Shown here piece after piece: positions 41,801 through 52,900 of a stretch of 64,000 nt of DNA. The position numbers and the translations under genes are program-made. A model generated the notes under the pieces. The model worked only from the letters and a program-made list of their open reading frames with translations. It did not search any database and had not been told where the DNA came from. This DNA is from Wuchereria bancrofti (taxonomy: Eukaryota; Nematoda; Chromadorea; Rhabditida; Onchocercidae), in NCBI GenBank assembly GCA_005281725.1, contig SSBO01000009.1:7316303-7380302 (forward strand). Direction: 5' to 3'. Every line of letters starts with the position of its first letter. The stretch's first letter is position 1.

Positions 41801-44800
41801 CGACGTTAGTTAAATATATATTCTGCATATTCTTGAGCATCGTAGAGTTATCGATTACTTGTAAAATTTACGTCGAACGGTAAGTTTGATTCAACCTCAG
41901 GGAACACAAATAAATAAGGTCTTTTCTGATTTGAATTTGCTAATCTCCTTTGTTTTTACGATTTATCTGCTTTCATATATCATTTCATATAGACTACACT
42001 GATTTAAAAAAGCTCTGTGCATACTCGTTGACTTCTATCAAGACGTCACAGTGAAGCTACGTCATACACTATTGCATCACCTCCAAGAGATGATATTAAC
42101 AACAAAAAAAGCTAATAACATTTAAAAAGATACCAAAAACGTGCCAATAGGACCATCTTCCCTCTTTTCTTTCTTATCTTTCATGTTATCCAGTTTTTCT
42201 ATGCCTGCTTATTTGGGAATTACCTCACTAATTTTTTTATTCTGAATCAGGTTCCGATGAATGAAATCTTTCTAATTCTTGTAAAATCCGTTCGAATAAA
42301 ATTGTCAGAGTCTTACTTTTACTTCACGATACTATTTCAGTAAAAATATCGGTGAAGCATTTCTGAAGCATAAAAACTCGGATGAAAAATTGGCAGTATC
42401 AACAATTATCAAGCGAAATTCTTCCAAGAAACTACTTCAGTCAGTCAAGGTAGGCGGCAATAAATGCATTTCGAAATTTGAAGTTGCACGCAACGAAAAT
42501 TTGGAACTGTAGTACTATATATTTTTAAATGTTCTATACTTTAAGCTATATGTTTTTTCCATTTAGATTGCTGATTCAGCTCAATCATTCCTAGAAGGTT
42601 ATTCGACTGGCAGAGTTATAGATCGCATTCACCGTCGCCATACCGCACCCGTAAAAACTAGTACGCTTTTGAAACGTAATCAGCCAAACAGCGTGACTAC
42701 TGGTTTGAAAACTCCACAATCTCGCGCACGAGGTTTTCGTTTTTAATTTTCATTTCCAGTAGTTCATAGTTCCAATTATTTCTATAGTACTGTTTTAGAT
42801 TCCCATATATAATGTATCTTTTTTTTCGTGAAATTTCGTTGCAAATGGTTTTAATATGTCAGAATTTCAGAAAGATATTCGACAACGTTAAGTTTAAGGT
42901 TGAATGGAATGGATAAGGATTCGGAGCAAAGTAAGTTCCCTTTCAGTTAAATACAAGTTCATACTGTTTTACATTATCTTATGCTGAAGTTATTTCAGTT
43001 CTGGAAAAAAAAAAGCGTCGAAGTGAAAGTTTAAGCGGTGACTCAAATGGCAAAATTTCTGTTAACGATGGTGAGGATAAGATCACAGGAATCCAAGGGA
43101 CCCAAGCTTTTAGTGCAGAAGCACTTTTGGAACAGGTATTTGATGTTATATTGTTATTGCCTTTGTACGAATCATATTTAAATTTGCTCTTCCTTACATC
43201 CTTGTTTTAATAAATGACGTAGATTTTAGAAATGTATGGAGTCACGACAGCGACGAGCTAAACGACAGAAACGACGAGAAGTGAGTGATTCTGTGCAAAC
43301 AATATCAGTGCAATGTACTGCTGAATCGACTCCAATGACTTCACTTCTGGACGATGTAACGAATGAAATAAATCGTTTAGAAAGAGATCGTAAAGTTGCA
43401 AACAAGCTGCTTAGAGATGAGGGGAATTCACTGTTATCTTTGGACACCATGGGGGAAGGTCGCGATTTGGATTCAATCTCTACAAAAGGTTGCTTTTTGC
43501 ATACTTCAAGAAAGTTTTATATGGGATTTAGATTTTTGAATAGCTGCCGTAAGCCCCTCTACAAAGAATTAATTTTCATCTGTCTCTCTTAAATACAAGG
43601 GGTCTTTAATGGGCAATGCTGCTAATTTATGCAAAGACAATCAAAACTGCAAAGCTTATGCGAAATCCAGTCTTATTTTTAACTTAAAAAAGTTATCTCA
43701 AAAGTATGCAAAACATTTTTGCAATAGGAAACGAAAATAATTTACAGAAGATATACCTCCACCATCTCTTCCATCAGTTTCTTCACCAACGAATAACTCA
43801 TCTGTGTCTGCAATCTCTTCTGTAGTGAGAGAAAATCGTGCAAGACGATCTTCACCAGATTTTTCGAAACATTCACTTTATTCACCACCAGTCAACACCA
43901 GCGTCCAGTCTGCTACTTTATTTATTAATTCATCATCTACTATCACACCTGCTTTCAACAAGACGCTACATGTGGAACCACTGAAACATATATCGAATCA
44001 ACGAAATGTCGATTCAGTTCACGGTGGTGAGGATGCTCGAGGAGTAAGCTTTTCATTACATCATATTTCTTGTCTTTCTTAATTTGAATTGTTATTTGAA
44101 AAACTTCAAAAACGACTTTTTAAAATTCTAACGAAGTCTGTACAAGTATCATGGTTAAGTTAAGAAACATTTCCTCTTTGCTGTTTGAATATCATGTGCA
44201 GCGCGAGGAGAAAGCGTTAGCTAATTTTTTTTAATTGAAAGTGAGACTTAGAATGTCTGTTTGAAAGTAACTCCCGTTCTAGCAATTGCAGGTGATCAGA
44301 AATAGGGTATGTAGTAATACGAAGTTTGGTCCTTGTTATATGCTCCATGGTCACTCATGCTTTTTTTGTGTAATTGTTTTAATTTTTCACTTTAGAATAG
44401 CATAGAAGGCAATAATCGACCAAATGATTTCGAAGAGGATTTTTCAAAGTCTGATGCCATCAAAATGCAGCTTTTAAATGCAAGAAGTGAAGATGTAAGT
44501 CCGTCCATACATGCCTTTATTTCTGGACTTTGCACAAAGTGTAATCTAAATACAGCAGAAAATAAAGTAATGACATGATTTACTATTCTCCACTCGACAG
44601 AATCTTAACATAAATTGTGCAAAACTTGAATAATTTCAGGATATAGTAGCAGGTCCTGCGTATATGTCATCAGGATTACGACCCAGTGTCTTATCTATAA
44701 AATCCAATAATCGTGGTATGGTGAGACAACGCGTCAGTCATTTCGCTCGGTTGGGAACACAAAAAACTACTCCGGAACAGGCATGCTTTTTCATTTATAA

Positions 44801-45905
44801 GATTCATCAGTATCTTGACGTGTTCATTATTTTCCAAAGTGAGATTTCGACTTTCGTGCCCATTTTATTCGAAATAGAGTAGTTTATGTTGCAGGGTTTC
44901 AAAATAGGACGTCAGTGGCAAGATGGTAAATATGCATCCTCCTCTCTTCAGAAGCTTTCTGCTCCTCCTGCGTCACATGGTCTACAACCGATTGCTGGAG
45001 GGAATGTGTCTCCACCTTCGCGAGAGATTGTAATGAGGCGAGCTAAGAAATTTGAAGGTAAGATTTTACATCTAAATAGGCAGTATGCTTGTGAGTATGT
45101 ATCAGCACATCTGACAAAACTTTCACGAAACATATAATAAAATGCATTAATCACAGAATATTCGAAATTATTTCACTGTCTGTTTATTTGACACTCTAAT
45201 ATTTATCGTGTTATCGTTAATGTGATTTTTTTCATTTGATCATGCGTGCTATCTGTCAAGTCATTGGAATGTTCACGTTTTTTATAACCATTTCTAATGA
45301 AATGTTCATTTCGTCAAATGTTATTGGTGAGATTTGTGTTGCTGCTGATTAACCCAACGATATTGTTCCAATACTACTCAAACGTTTACGAACCCATTTG
45401 GAATGATTGCCAACAAAACTCCATATTCCCTTGTTTTCAGTTAATTAATCAGATTTATTATTTTGCAATGAGGAACGGCATTAAAGCAAATTTTTCATAA
45501 CAGATAGAGATTGCAGCATTAGCGACATCGGTCGGTATGGAAGTGTGCAAGAATTTTCGTCCTGCAACACGCAACAGACTCGCAAAAATCCAAAAGCAAA
45601 ACATTTCGAAGACACCTCGTCGTTTGAGTGGAGAAATGCGAGTTATGCGACGTTCTCAAGCTAGACTTGATAAATCTCTTGAGAAACTTGCAGTCAGTCT
45701 TAGTAATCGTCGTTTACTGGGAAGATCTCCAAGCCAGTTTGGCTGCAACAAGCTTCATTTATTAAACGGAAGCAGATCAGAAGAACGACAAAGAGTTGAA
45801 CGATCACTCGTTCGAACATCATGTCATGGTGACTTGGGATATGTGAACCCATCGATAATGCCATGTGCTACGAATTTGAAAATGATACTAGAAAGAGAAG
45901 AATAA
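38815..45905 (+). CDS. RhoGAP protein, ARHGAP11A/RGA-3-like, 21 exons, about 1150 aa
   Basis: Likely stimulates GTP hydrolysis by Rho at the cell cortex, the known role of the ARHGAP11A and nematode RGA-3/4 group. The RhoGAP domain covers about residues 85-255. It starts with LRGVPVFLVDAFNFL, carries the arginine-finger motif GIFRKEG (Arg118), then LIKRFFRELKIPLF and MTVENIARVFAPSLF. The remaining 900 residues are low-complexity, Ser/Arg/Lys-rich and probably disordered, with many potential phosphosites. Exons: 38815-39017, 39147-39233, 39325-39424, 39539-39670, 39834-39947, 40191-40310, 40441-40646, 40813-40896, 40972-41132, 41314-41485, 41559-41804, 42341-42449, 42567-42732, 42871-42930, 42999-43135, 43230-43488, 43748-44043, 44396-44494, 44640-44780, 44895-45057, 45508-45905; they sum to 3453 nt. 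The first ATG is a guess: a later in-frame ATG at 38929 is possible. Introns 6 and 19 are ambiguous and may be GC-AG. The assignment to ARHGAP11A over ARHGAP19 is tentative. Confidence 0.85.
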
Positions 45906-46387
45906 AACAGAGTTACACAATCAAACCTCATATGAAGTAAATGTGAGAGTTGCTTGTATAGGTCTGATTCTTTCTGTAGCATTTATTGTACACAAAACTT
46001 CTCTTTTTTAATTCGATGCTAACTTTAACAGCGAAAAATCTTTAGCTTTAAAAAAATCATCTTTAACAATTATGGGGTCGTTAATGTGTAAATCTTTGAA
46101 TTATTAATCATAAGAACGATATTGTGAAACCTTGCTGCTTTTATCATATATTCTTCATTTATGAACGATAATTATAAAATGTTTATGAGATTTTATTTCT
46201 CTCGTTTTAAATTTTCACCTCATACAATTTAAATACAATAAATATTTGATTAGTACACGCAAAATTTTCAAAATTCTTCAACGTGTTTTGGCGTACTGAT
46301 TCCTTCCGTTTATTTTTTTATTATTTATTTATTTTTCCTTTTGTTGAACGTATTTATCTTTGTTATTTTGTTAAATTCGTGAAACAG
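45906..46387. other. 3' flank of the RhoGAP gene
   Basis: AT-rich 3' UTR and flank. An AATAAA overlaps the stop codon itself (45901-45906) and is too early to be useful; a second at 46238-46243 is the better poly(A) candidate. Nothing else is seen. Confidence 0.5.
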
Positions 46388-46816
46388 CAAAGGTAGAGTA
46401 TCGAAAAAACGACATGTCAGGTATAAGGTAAGCATGTGTTACAAATTTTTATCAGTTTAAGAAATGAGTGATCAGAAATTTGGGGTTCTATATATGATTT
46501 ATATTAAAAAGTTTTGAAATTTCATTCCATTATGCACTGATGAAATATTTTTAAAGATTTTGCATGAATTTTTAGCAGTTAAATTAATCTGTAGATAATT
46601 CCAGAATTAACCGAAATAACGGAACATTCCTTGTCACCGAACGGGTCGCCACGACACCGTAGCATTCTTCATTCCTTGTCGATCTCATCATCCATTACTG
46701 CGCGATCTCCAATTATTTATGTTTCCACAACGAAACCACGACGGCCAAAAAATCCATTCATGGACGATACTGACACTACTACTGGCACTAGTTCAGCTTC
46801 ATCGAATAAGAAATGA
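46388..46816 (+). CDS. two coding-like exons of unclear parentage (partial)
   Basis: Exon 46388-46427 (acceptor GAAACAG, donor GTAAGC) joins in frame to exon 46595-46816, which ends in TGA. The reading is KGRVSKKRHVRYK followed by 73 Ser/Thr/Pro/Arg-rich residues ending SSASSNKK. The chain has no ATG and needs an upstream exon ending two bases into a codon. None of the last ten RhoGAP exons ends that way; of the earlier ones, exons 7, 8, 10 and 11 do. It may be an alternative 3' end of the RhoGAP gene, the end of another gene on this strand, or a chance frame. The Ser-rich basic style resembles the RhoGAP tail. Confidence 0.4.
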
Positions 46817-47758
46817 GGGATGGTAGACTCAGGCTGAAATGTTGAGATACCTGAAGTTTTTTTGTATAGTTGTTTTCTCGCTTATACTTGAAGTGATCTG
46901 TATTTAACAGTGTTTTGTTCCGTCCTATTTTTAATTAAACGTTGGTAACTAGTATCCTCTATCAAAACCCAAGAGTTTGTTCTCACTGTGCATTATCAAC
47001 GTTTCATTTGGTTCATTTCTTTTGTAATTTAAATTACGTAGTATACAAGAATATCCGGTACCGAGCCTGCTGTCCCAAAATATTAGTTGCTGACATTTTG
47101 GTTTAGTTTACATCTACACTAGCACTGCTTCACAAGAAATTAATTTTCCAACTGATGTAGGATTTCAGGTTTATTGGCACCTACCTCTCATCTAATTACT
47201 GCATAGCGCGTTAGTTTCCCAAATCTGTTGTCCTGCGCTCATTTGTTTCTCCTTGTTAAGTATTCCATTTATTTGTACATAATAAGGTGCAGTCTTTTGA
47301 TGCATTCTCATTTCCAGTAATTTCGCAATGTTGGAGAAGTGAATTAAAATTACTCTTCATCTAATCTTGCTTATAAAAGAATTGCTGCGAAAGTGCTTTG
47401 AAAGATGAAATCTAAATGATATGTCATCGGTTCTTCATGTTCTGCTCATCTTTCGCAAAATTACACATAATTTTCCGTGCTTACCAAAATTGGAAAAATG
47501 TAAGACTTTTCTACCAAAGTATTTAAAATGGCTGGAGTTCAACATTTAGTGGATAAGAATTTCCCTAAGAACAGTTCCAAGTGGTAACTTTAGGAAAGAC
47601 GTCAGCCATCACTGCGGAGATAAGTAGGAAGTTGCTCTTAACAATCAAATTCTGTTTCCTGCCACATTTACATGTACTTCCACTCATTATCACTGTGGTG
47701 AGAGAATAACTGTGACCCAACCTAGTGTTTTATTCAGCATTTAATAAAACAGATATAG
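46817..47758. other. convergent intergenic region
   Basis: Space between the plus-strand RhoGAP region and the minus-strand gene ending at 47759. It contains a minus-strand AATAAA (47729-47734) about 25 bases after that gene's stop. Otherwise I see nothing. Confidence 0.5.
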
Positions 47759-48754
47759 TTATGATGTCTGCATAGGCAATGAAGCCGAAGCCGAACCAAC
47801 TAGTTTGCTATCTTCTGCAGCTATTTGTGCTAGAAACGGAAGATTTTTTGTTTTGATTTCCTCGAGACTTTTTGGGCGCTGCCATGGTTTGATTTTATCT
47901 GTTGTTAATACACTTGTTGATCGTTTTTGTACCTAAAAGAAGGAGTCAAATTTAGCATTACTTCAGTATGAAGAAAATATTATCATAAAAGACTATTCCA
48001 ACACAAGAGGAAAGAAATTGCTTTCTCCGCAGTAAGCCTCCTACAAATACAACAGTTTTTAGTGCACACAGAGTAAAACAAAGTTTTGAGAAGCGTAACC
48101 ATCTTTCGTAAATGCGGAGTCACGAAACAATAAATATATAATATAAGTGAAGCTCAATTATAAGAAATGCAAATTAACAAATTTAGATACTTCAGCACAC
48201 TGCAAATATAATGAAATGTGTACTGTGAAATAATAGGCAGTGCAGACTGATGCAACATTTATTCCATCAACAGCTCCTTCAAAACGTTTCCAATACCATC
48301 CAATAAGTCCTAGCAAGACAGCAGTGCGATCCTGAAATTCATTTAGGATATTTTTTTATTTCACTCCTTTGTCTAACGACAATTGCATTTGCTTACACTA
48401 CCGAAAATAACTTTTTTTTTCTTTTTTTAAATTCCAAAGCTTTGTGATATTTGACTTGATATGACTTGAAAAACTCATACAAATGACTGCGGCAGCCTTT
48501 ATGCAGAAGGAGATGAATGTAGCAAAAAATGAAGAATGTGAAATTGCTTAATAAATGAACCAGCACTTATTCTGACAGGAGCAGATCATAATTTAATTTT
48601 CGCTGATAAGATAACTCACCCAAGTCATCATTTGTTCGCTGCATCTGATCTGATAGCACAGTTCCTTCGCATCTTTTCTATCTAATGAGTAATAAGTAAC
48701 ATAAGCTAGCGTACTCAACGGTCCAACAACAAAACTTGCCAGAAAAAATCGTCC
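47759..48754 (-). CDS. small probable membrane protein, unrecognised, 5' end undefined
   Basis: Three exons in the same phase: 48754-48620, 48331-48224 and 47932-47759, giving 138 residues and a stop. The first begins GRFFLASFVVGPLSTLAYV (hydrophobic, probable membrane segment). The second has LLGLIGWYW and INVASVCTAYYF (further hydrophobic stretches, the first followed by KRFEGAVDG). The last is a polar tail with KPWQRPKSLEEIK. At least one more upstream exon is needed. A short piece ending near 48810, reading SFGTTKS, would join in phase after a 56-bp intron starting GTAATG, but its own start is unclear. I do not recognise the family; size and style suggest a small organelle or ER membrane protein. 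Confidence 0.55.
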
Positions 48755-48879
48755 CTGTAAGTGGAATAAAATTCTTTCGAAGGAATTTACTGATATTGTC
48801 CCATCATTACCGATTTTGTAGTTCCAAATGACACATCTAGCAACACTTTTTTTTACAATCTTTGTATAGAACAGCAATA

Positions 48880-49838
48880 AATCTAAAAAAAAGAAAATTA
48901 AGAAACGTTCAAGAAACTAACCCAATTATTCACAGTACATGGGAATATAGTACATTTCATTATTCATTTTATTTATTATTACTCCGAAACGGTTTTTAAA
49001 CCCATACAAGGTTATTTGTGTATACCTGTATTTTTCGACACTTGCTTCTAATTATTTTAGCCGAATTATTGGTGGTTGTTTCAGGAGTCAAGTTTCTTAG
49101 AAGAAAGAGCCGGTATATTGGATGTGTTATGCAGCCACCTAAAAGGATGGTATCTTTAAAGAAAAAATTGAAAATGATAGAATTTGAAAAGAAAAACTAG
49201 AAAGACCTGAAATACAATGTCCAAAACAGTTTAATGCTGAGCATCGACACCTGAAAATCGTGACAAAATTTCCAGACAATATTCTAAACATACCAACAAA
49301 CGACAAAAATTCAGCGGCCTTAAAAGTCCCAAAAATTGTCAATTCAGTGTACGGAGATGGGACTGATGTCAAATTATCTACTGTCAATTCGGATCGATGA
49401 AACTGCGAAAAATTGAACCACCATGGTCCCAAACCAAACATTTAAAGCCAAGCAACGTGTCGACTCCTGAATTGCAAAAGCTTACATCCTACGCCACATT
49501 CCCAATGCTTGTCTTTCCGAAAAATCAGAAAAATTAGCGGAAATCTTAACATCTAATACAATATGATTTTGTAGAGAAGCAGGTCACCATGGACTAAAAA
49601 GTCCGGCAAAATATCTTAGAAAAGGCATTTTGACTCTAGAAGGCAACTCTAGAAGATAAGGCAACTTGAATTATGTCTACCACTTACGCAACTGGCAATT
49701 AAAAGACAATTGTTCAGTCTAGTAATTTGGAAAAAAAGGAGAATCTTTTTCATAAATTTCTTTTAAGGTTTCACAGAAAGCAGTATTTGGAAAGTTTTAG
49801 CAATAGACAAATGGAAAAACTACATGTTTCAGTTTAAA
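48880..49838. other. region between the membrane-protein gene and BMS1
   Basis: AT-rich sequence holding the BMS1 3' flank. A plus-strand open stretch near 49200-49400 lacks a start codon and splice partners, so I do not call it a gene. Confidence 0.4.
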
Positions 49839-49839
49839 T

Positions 49840-49845
49840 TTTATT
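49840..49845 (-). terminator. poly(A) signal AATAAA for BMS1
   Basis: TTTATT on the plus strand, i.e. AATAAA on the coding strand, about 95 bases after the BMS1 stop codon. Confidence 0.55.
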
Positions 49846-49938
49846 CAACCAAAAATAAGGTAGAACAACAAAAAACAATGGCTTAAAACACAAAAATCCA
49901 AAGAATTTCCTGCATTCAGAAGTTGCTAGAAAACATCC

Positions 49939-52900
49939 TTATTTACTATTGCTAACTGAATCCAGTGCTTTGCGCAACTTCACCTGTTCTCGCTTGGAAA
50001 ATGAACGGCAAATCTTCTTTTTTGTCTTTTTTATTCCATATTCTCGTTGTACTTCCAACGCTGCCATTTCCTGTAGAAATCTAAGTTAAATGAGAACTGA
50101 TGAGAAAAAGAAGAGTGAATTACCCAACTAATGTTTAAAAAATTACATTGTGCTGAAAAACAAGTGCACAGAATTGTTACTCAACAACGATCTTAACACT
50201 GGAAATAGTAGAATGAAAGAACACTAGCTGTACGATGATACATGTCTTTAGTAGGCATAGCGAATTTACCATAAACACATTCATTCCATCAGAAGTAAAG
50301 GCCGTCACAAAAACCACCATAATTTCTGTACTCTTAATTAAGGAAATTCCACAGAGTTGCATGGAAAACTTCTATACAACAAAAAACTTACTATGCGATG
50401 TTTTTTGACACGTTGTGCCGTTGCTTTTCTCTCTATCCTCACTTTTTCCATATGTACTGTATCTAGTATTTCCATGAATCGATTTATCTGAAGTACTATT
50501 ATAGACCAATTCATAATCATCTTGAAATTATTTTAGATAATATTTAGATAAAATAAAAATTGTTTAATAATACAAGATATAAAAATTTGTATAGGAAACA
50601 CGAGTTCACCCTGCTTTCATGCGGCTCTAATATAACTGCACTATGTTTCTCTACAAGCTTGTCACCCGTCTTCTTGATTTCTTTCGCGACTTTTGGTTTT
50701 AATCGATATGGTAGTTGTTTCTGGAGTGTTTTTGGAATAAGCAACGGTGCCGGATTAAACGGTCGTCTTTCCACTGGCTGCAAAAAGAAAATTGTTTTAA
50801 ATAATACAAGATAAAAATTGATAAGGAAAAGTGTTCTATCATAATAATGTTCACAAATTAAGAAAAATTGTCAAAAAAACTCTTGAAAACAAAGTCCTTA
50901 CTTTGTAAAATGAATCCATCTTTAGCGGCGGCTTCAAACCCATTTCAAAACGTAGGCGACCTACTGTTCGCATACCCTCCCATTCTTGATTCAATGGTAA
51001 TAAAAGATCTGTTATAGGAGTATAGAAATGAGGTACAGGCACAGATATCTGGAAACAAAATGTAATGCAATACTAATTCTTAAATTAGGAGATAAAAAAC
51101 GAAATCAGTATCATATGCTGTAATTTTTAAATCAATACTTGTTGAAGAAAAAGATAAAAGAATTATTCACCCAAGCGCGAAGGAAAACGATATCGCTCAT
51201 GAGAATTTTGTCCTCAAAAGTTCCCCGAAACGCACCAGCTGGCTCACGTAACGCTTTTTTGATTTGACCACGAATACCACTAACTGTGCGTATAATACCG
51301 CCTTCAAATTTTGCTACTTCCAAGACAGTGTTAAACATTCCCTGAAAGAGTCAAGCCATGCAATTATATCTCCGAAAACAGCATAGTTCAAGAAAGTTGC
51401 GTTTGAAGAAGTTGCAGCATAAACAAATGTAGTGAAATAATAAATACGGCGAATAAACAACTCAAAAAGAAACAGAGGAACCTTGACGAAAGCCGACTTC
51501 TTGAATATCCGATAAGGATGACCAATAAGCTTCAGTTTCTTCATCACTTGGAAGGCTTTATCTAGATTCAATACAACACCTGTTGCAGCAATCCTAAAGC
51601 CTTTCTGAAAGAAGATGAACATGATACTTATCGTAAAATATTCAGCTTTATTTTTATGAAATCATTTGCAATTTAAATAAATTCTGCGTTTAAAATATAA
51701 TCTCATGTGAGGACCACAAATTAAATTTTTTTAACCCATATACTAAAATCTCGTTATCATATGTGTTTAGTCCAACTCATATATTTATTATTTACAAACC
51801 ATATTTCTGCTTAACGATTGTACAGCAAGGAATCCTGTGTTCTGTGCTGTTATTGGTCCCCAAAAGACTGCCTGACAGAACATATGCTCTGGCGTGTATT
51901 TCAAGAAACGCTGTCTCATGTTATGGTCCTGTATCGAATATATGACCTGGAACCTCAAAATTATTTAAAGGTTACTCATATACAGTAAGATCTATTATCA
52001 AAAAAGAAAAAAGGAAAAATCGAGAAAAATTTTAGACTTCGAAACAATAATATTTCAAGACAATATTGTAAAATCTAAAACAATTTTACTTGAATTTTCT
52101 TCCATCAGAATATGTAATGTACAAAGTCTATGAAGAAACAAAGAGAAGAAACGACTAACAACAGTTTGAAATCGCCTCCAACCACATGATATAATAAGAG
52201 GATCTCGTGACTTCAACAACCGCTCATACCATCTGTGTTTCTTCACCCGCACCTGGAAATCAAATTTTCAGTATGAATATGAAGATTTGTGACTTACAAA
52301 AACTCATAATATAATAAAATGCAACAATAGAACCATTTACGAATAACATCCATGACAAAAGCAAAATGAAAGAAAATGTACTTGTACAGAACCAATATTC
52401 TGTTCACCGGTAAGAAGACCACCTATAATACATGGTCTGGTTGGATCGAAATGCTGTAAAAATTCTACATGTACATCTTCGAATTCTATTCGAACATATA
52501 ACCCCGGTCGGAAACCTTCTAACTGTAGCCGAGCTGTTTCATCCATCTCTTCGAAGGCTGACTTATTGAGCTGGAAGAAATTACTAATTTAATTTCTCAA
52601 TTGGTTTGAATCAAAAACTTGTTTAGTTCTACAGTAACAGAATAATCTTTAGTTTGCTAATTAACTACTTGACAATCGCAAATAGCTTCTGTTGATTTAA
52701 ACCAAATTAAATCCGAAAGTATTACATACTAAATACTAAAAAAATATAGCATACCTTCGACTGCTCTTCAAGCTCTTCTTTCAGTTGTACATAATGTTTG
52801 TTGGCTTCGTCATATTCAGCGTTGAAACGGCTTTTCAGCTTTTCTTTGTCAATTTTTCTTTTTTTAGCTGCTTCTTCGTCACTTCTCCCTGCTATTGCTG

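Noticed and set aside
45901..45906. AATAAA overlapping the RhoGAP stop codon
   Set aside because: Cleavage from here would leave almost no 3' UTR; the later AATAAA at 46238 is more likely.
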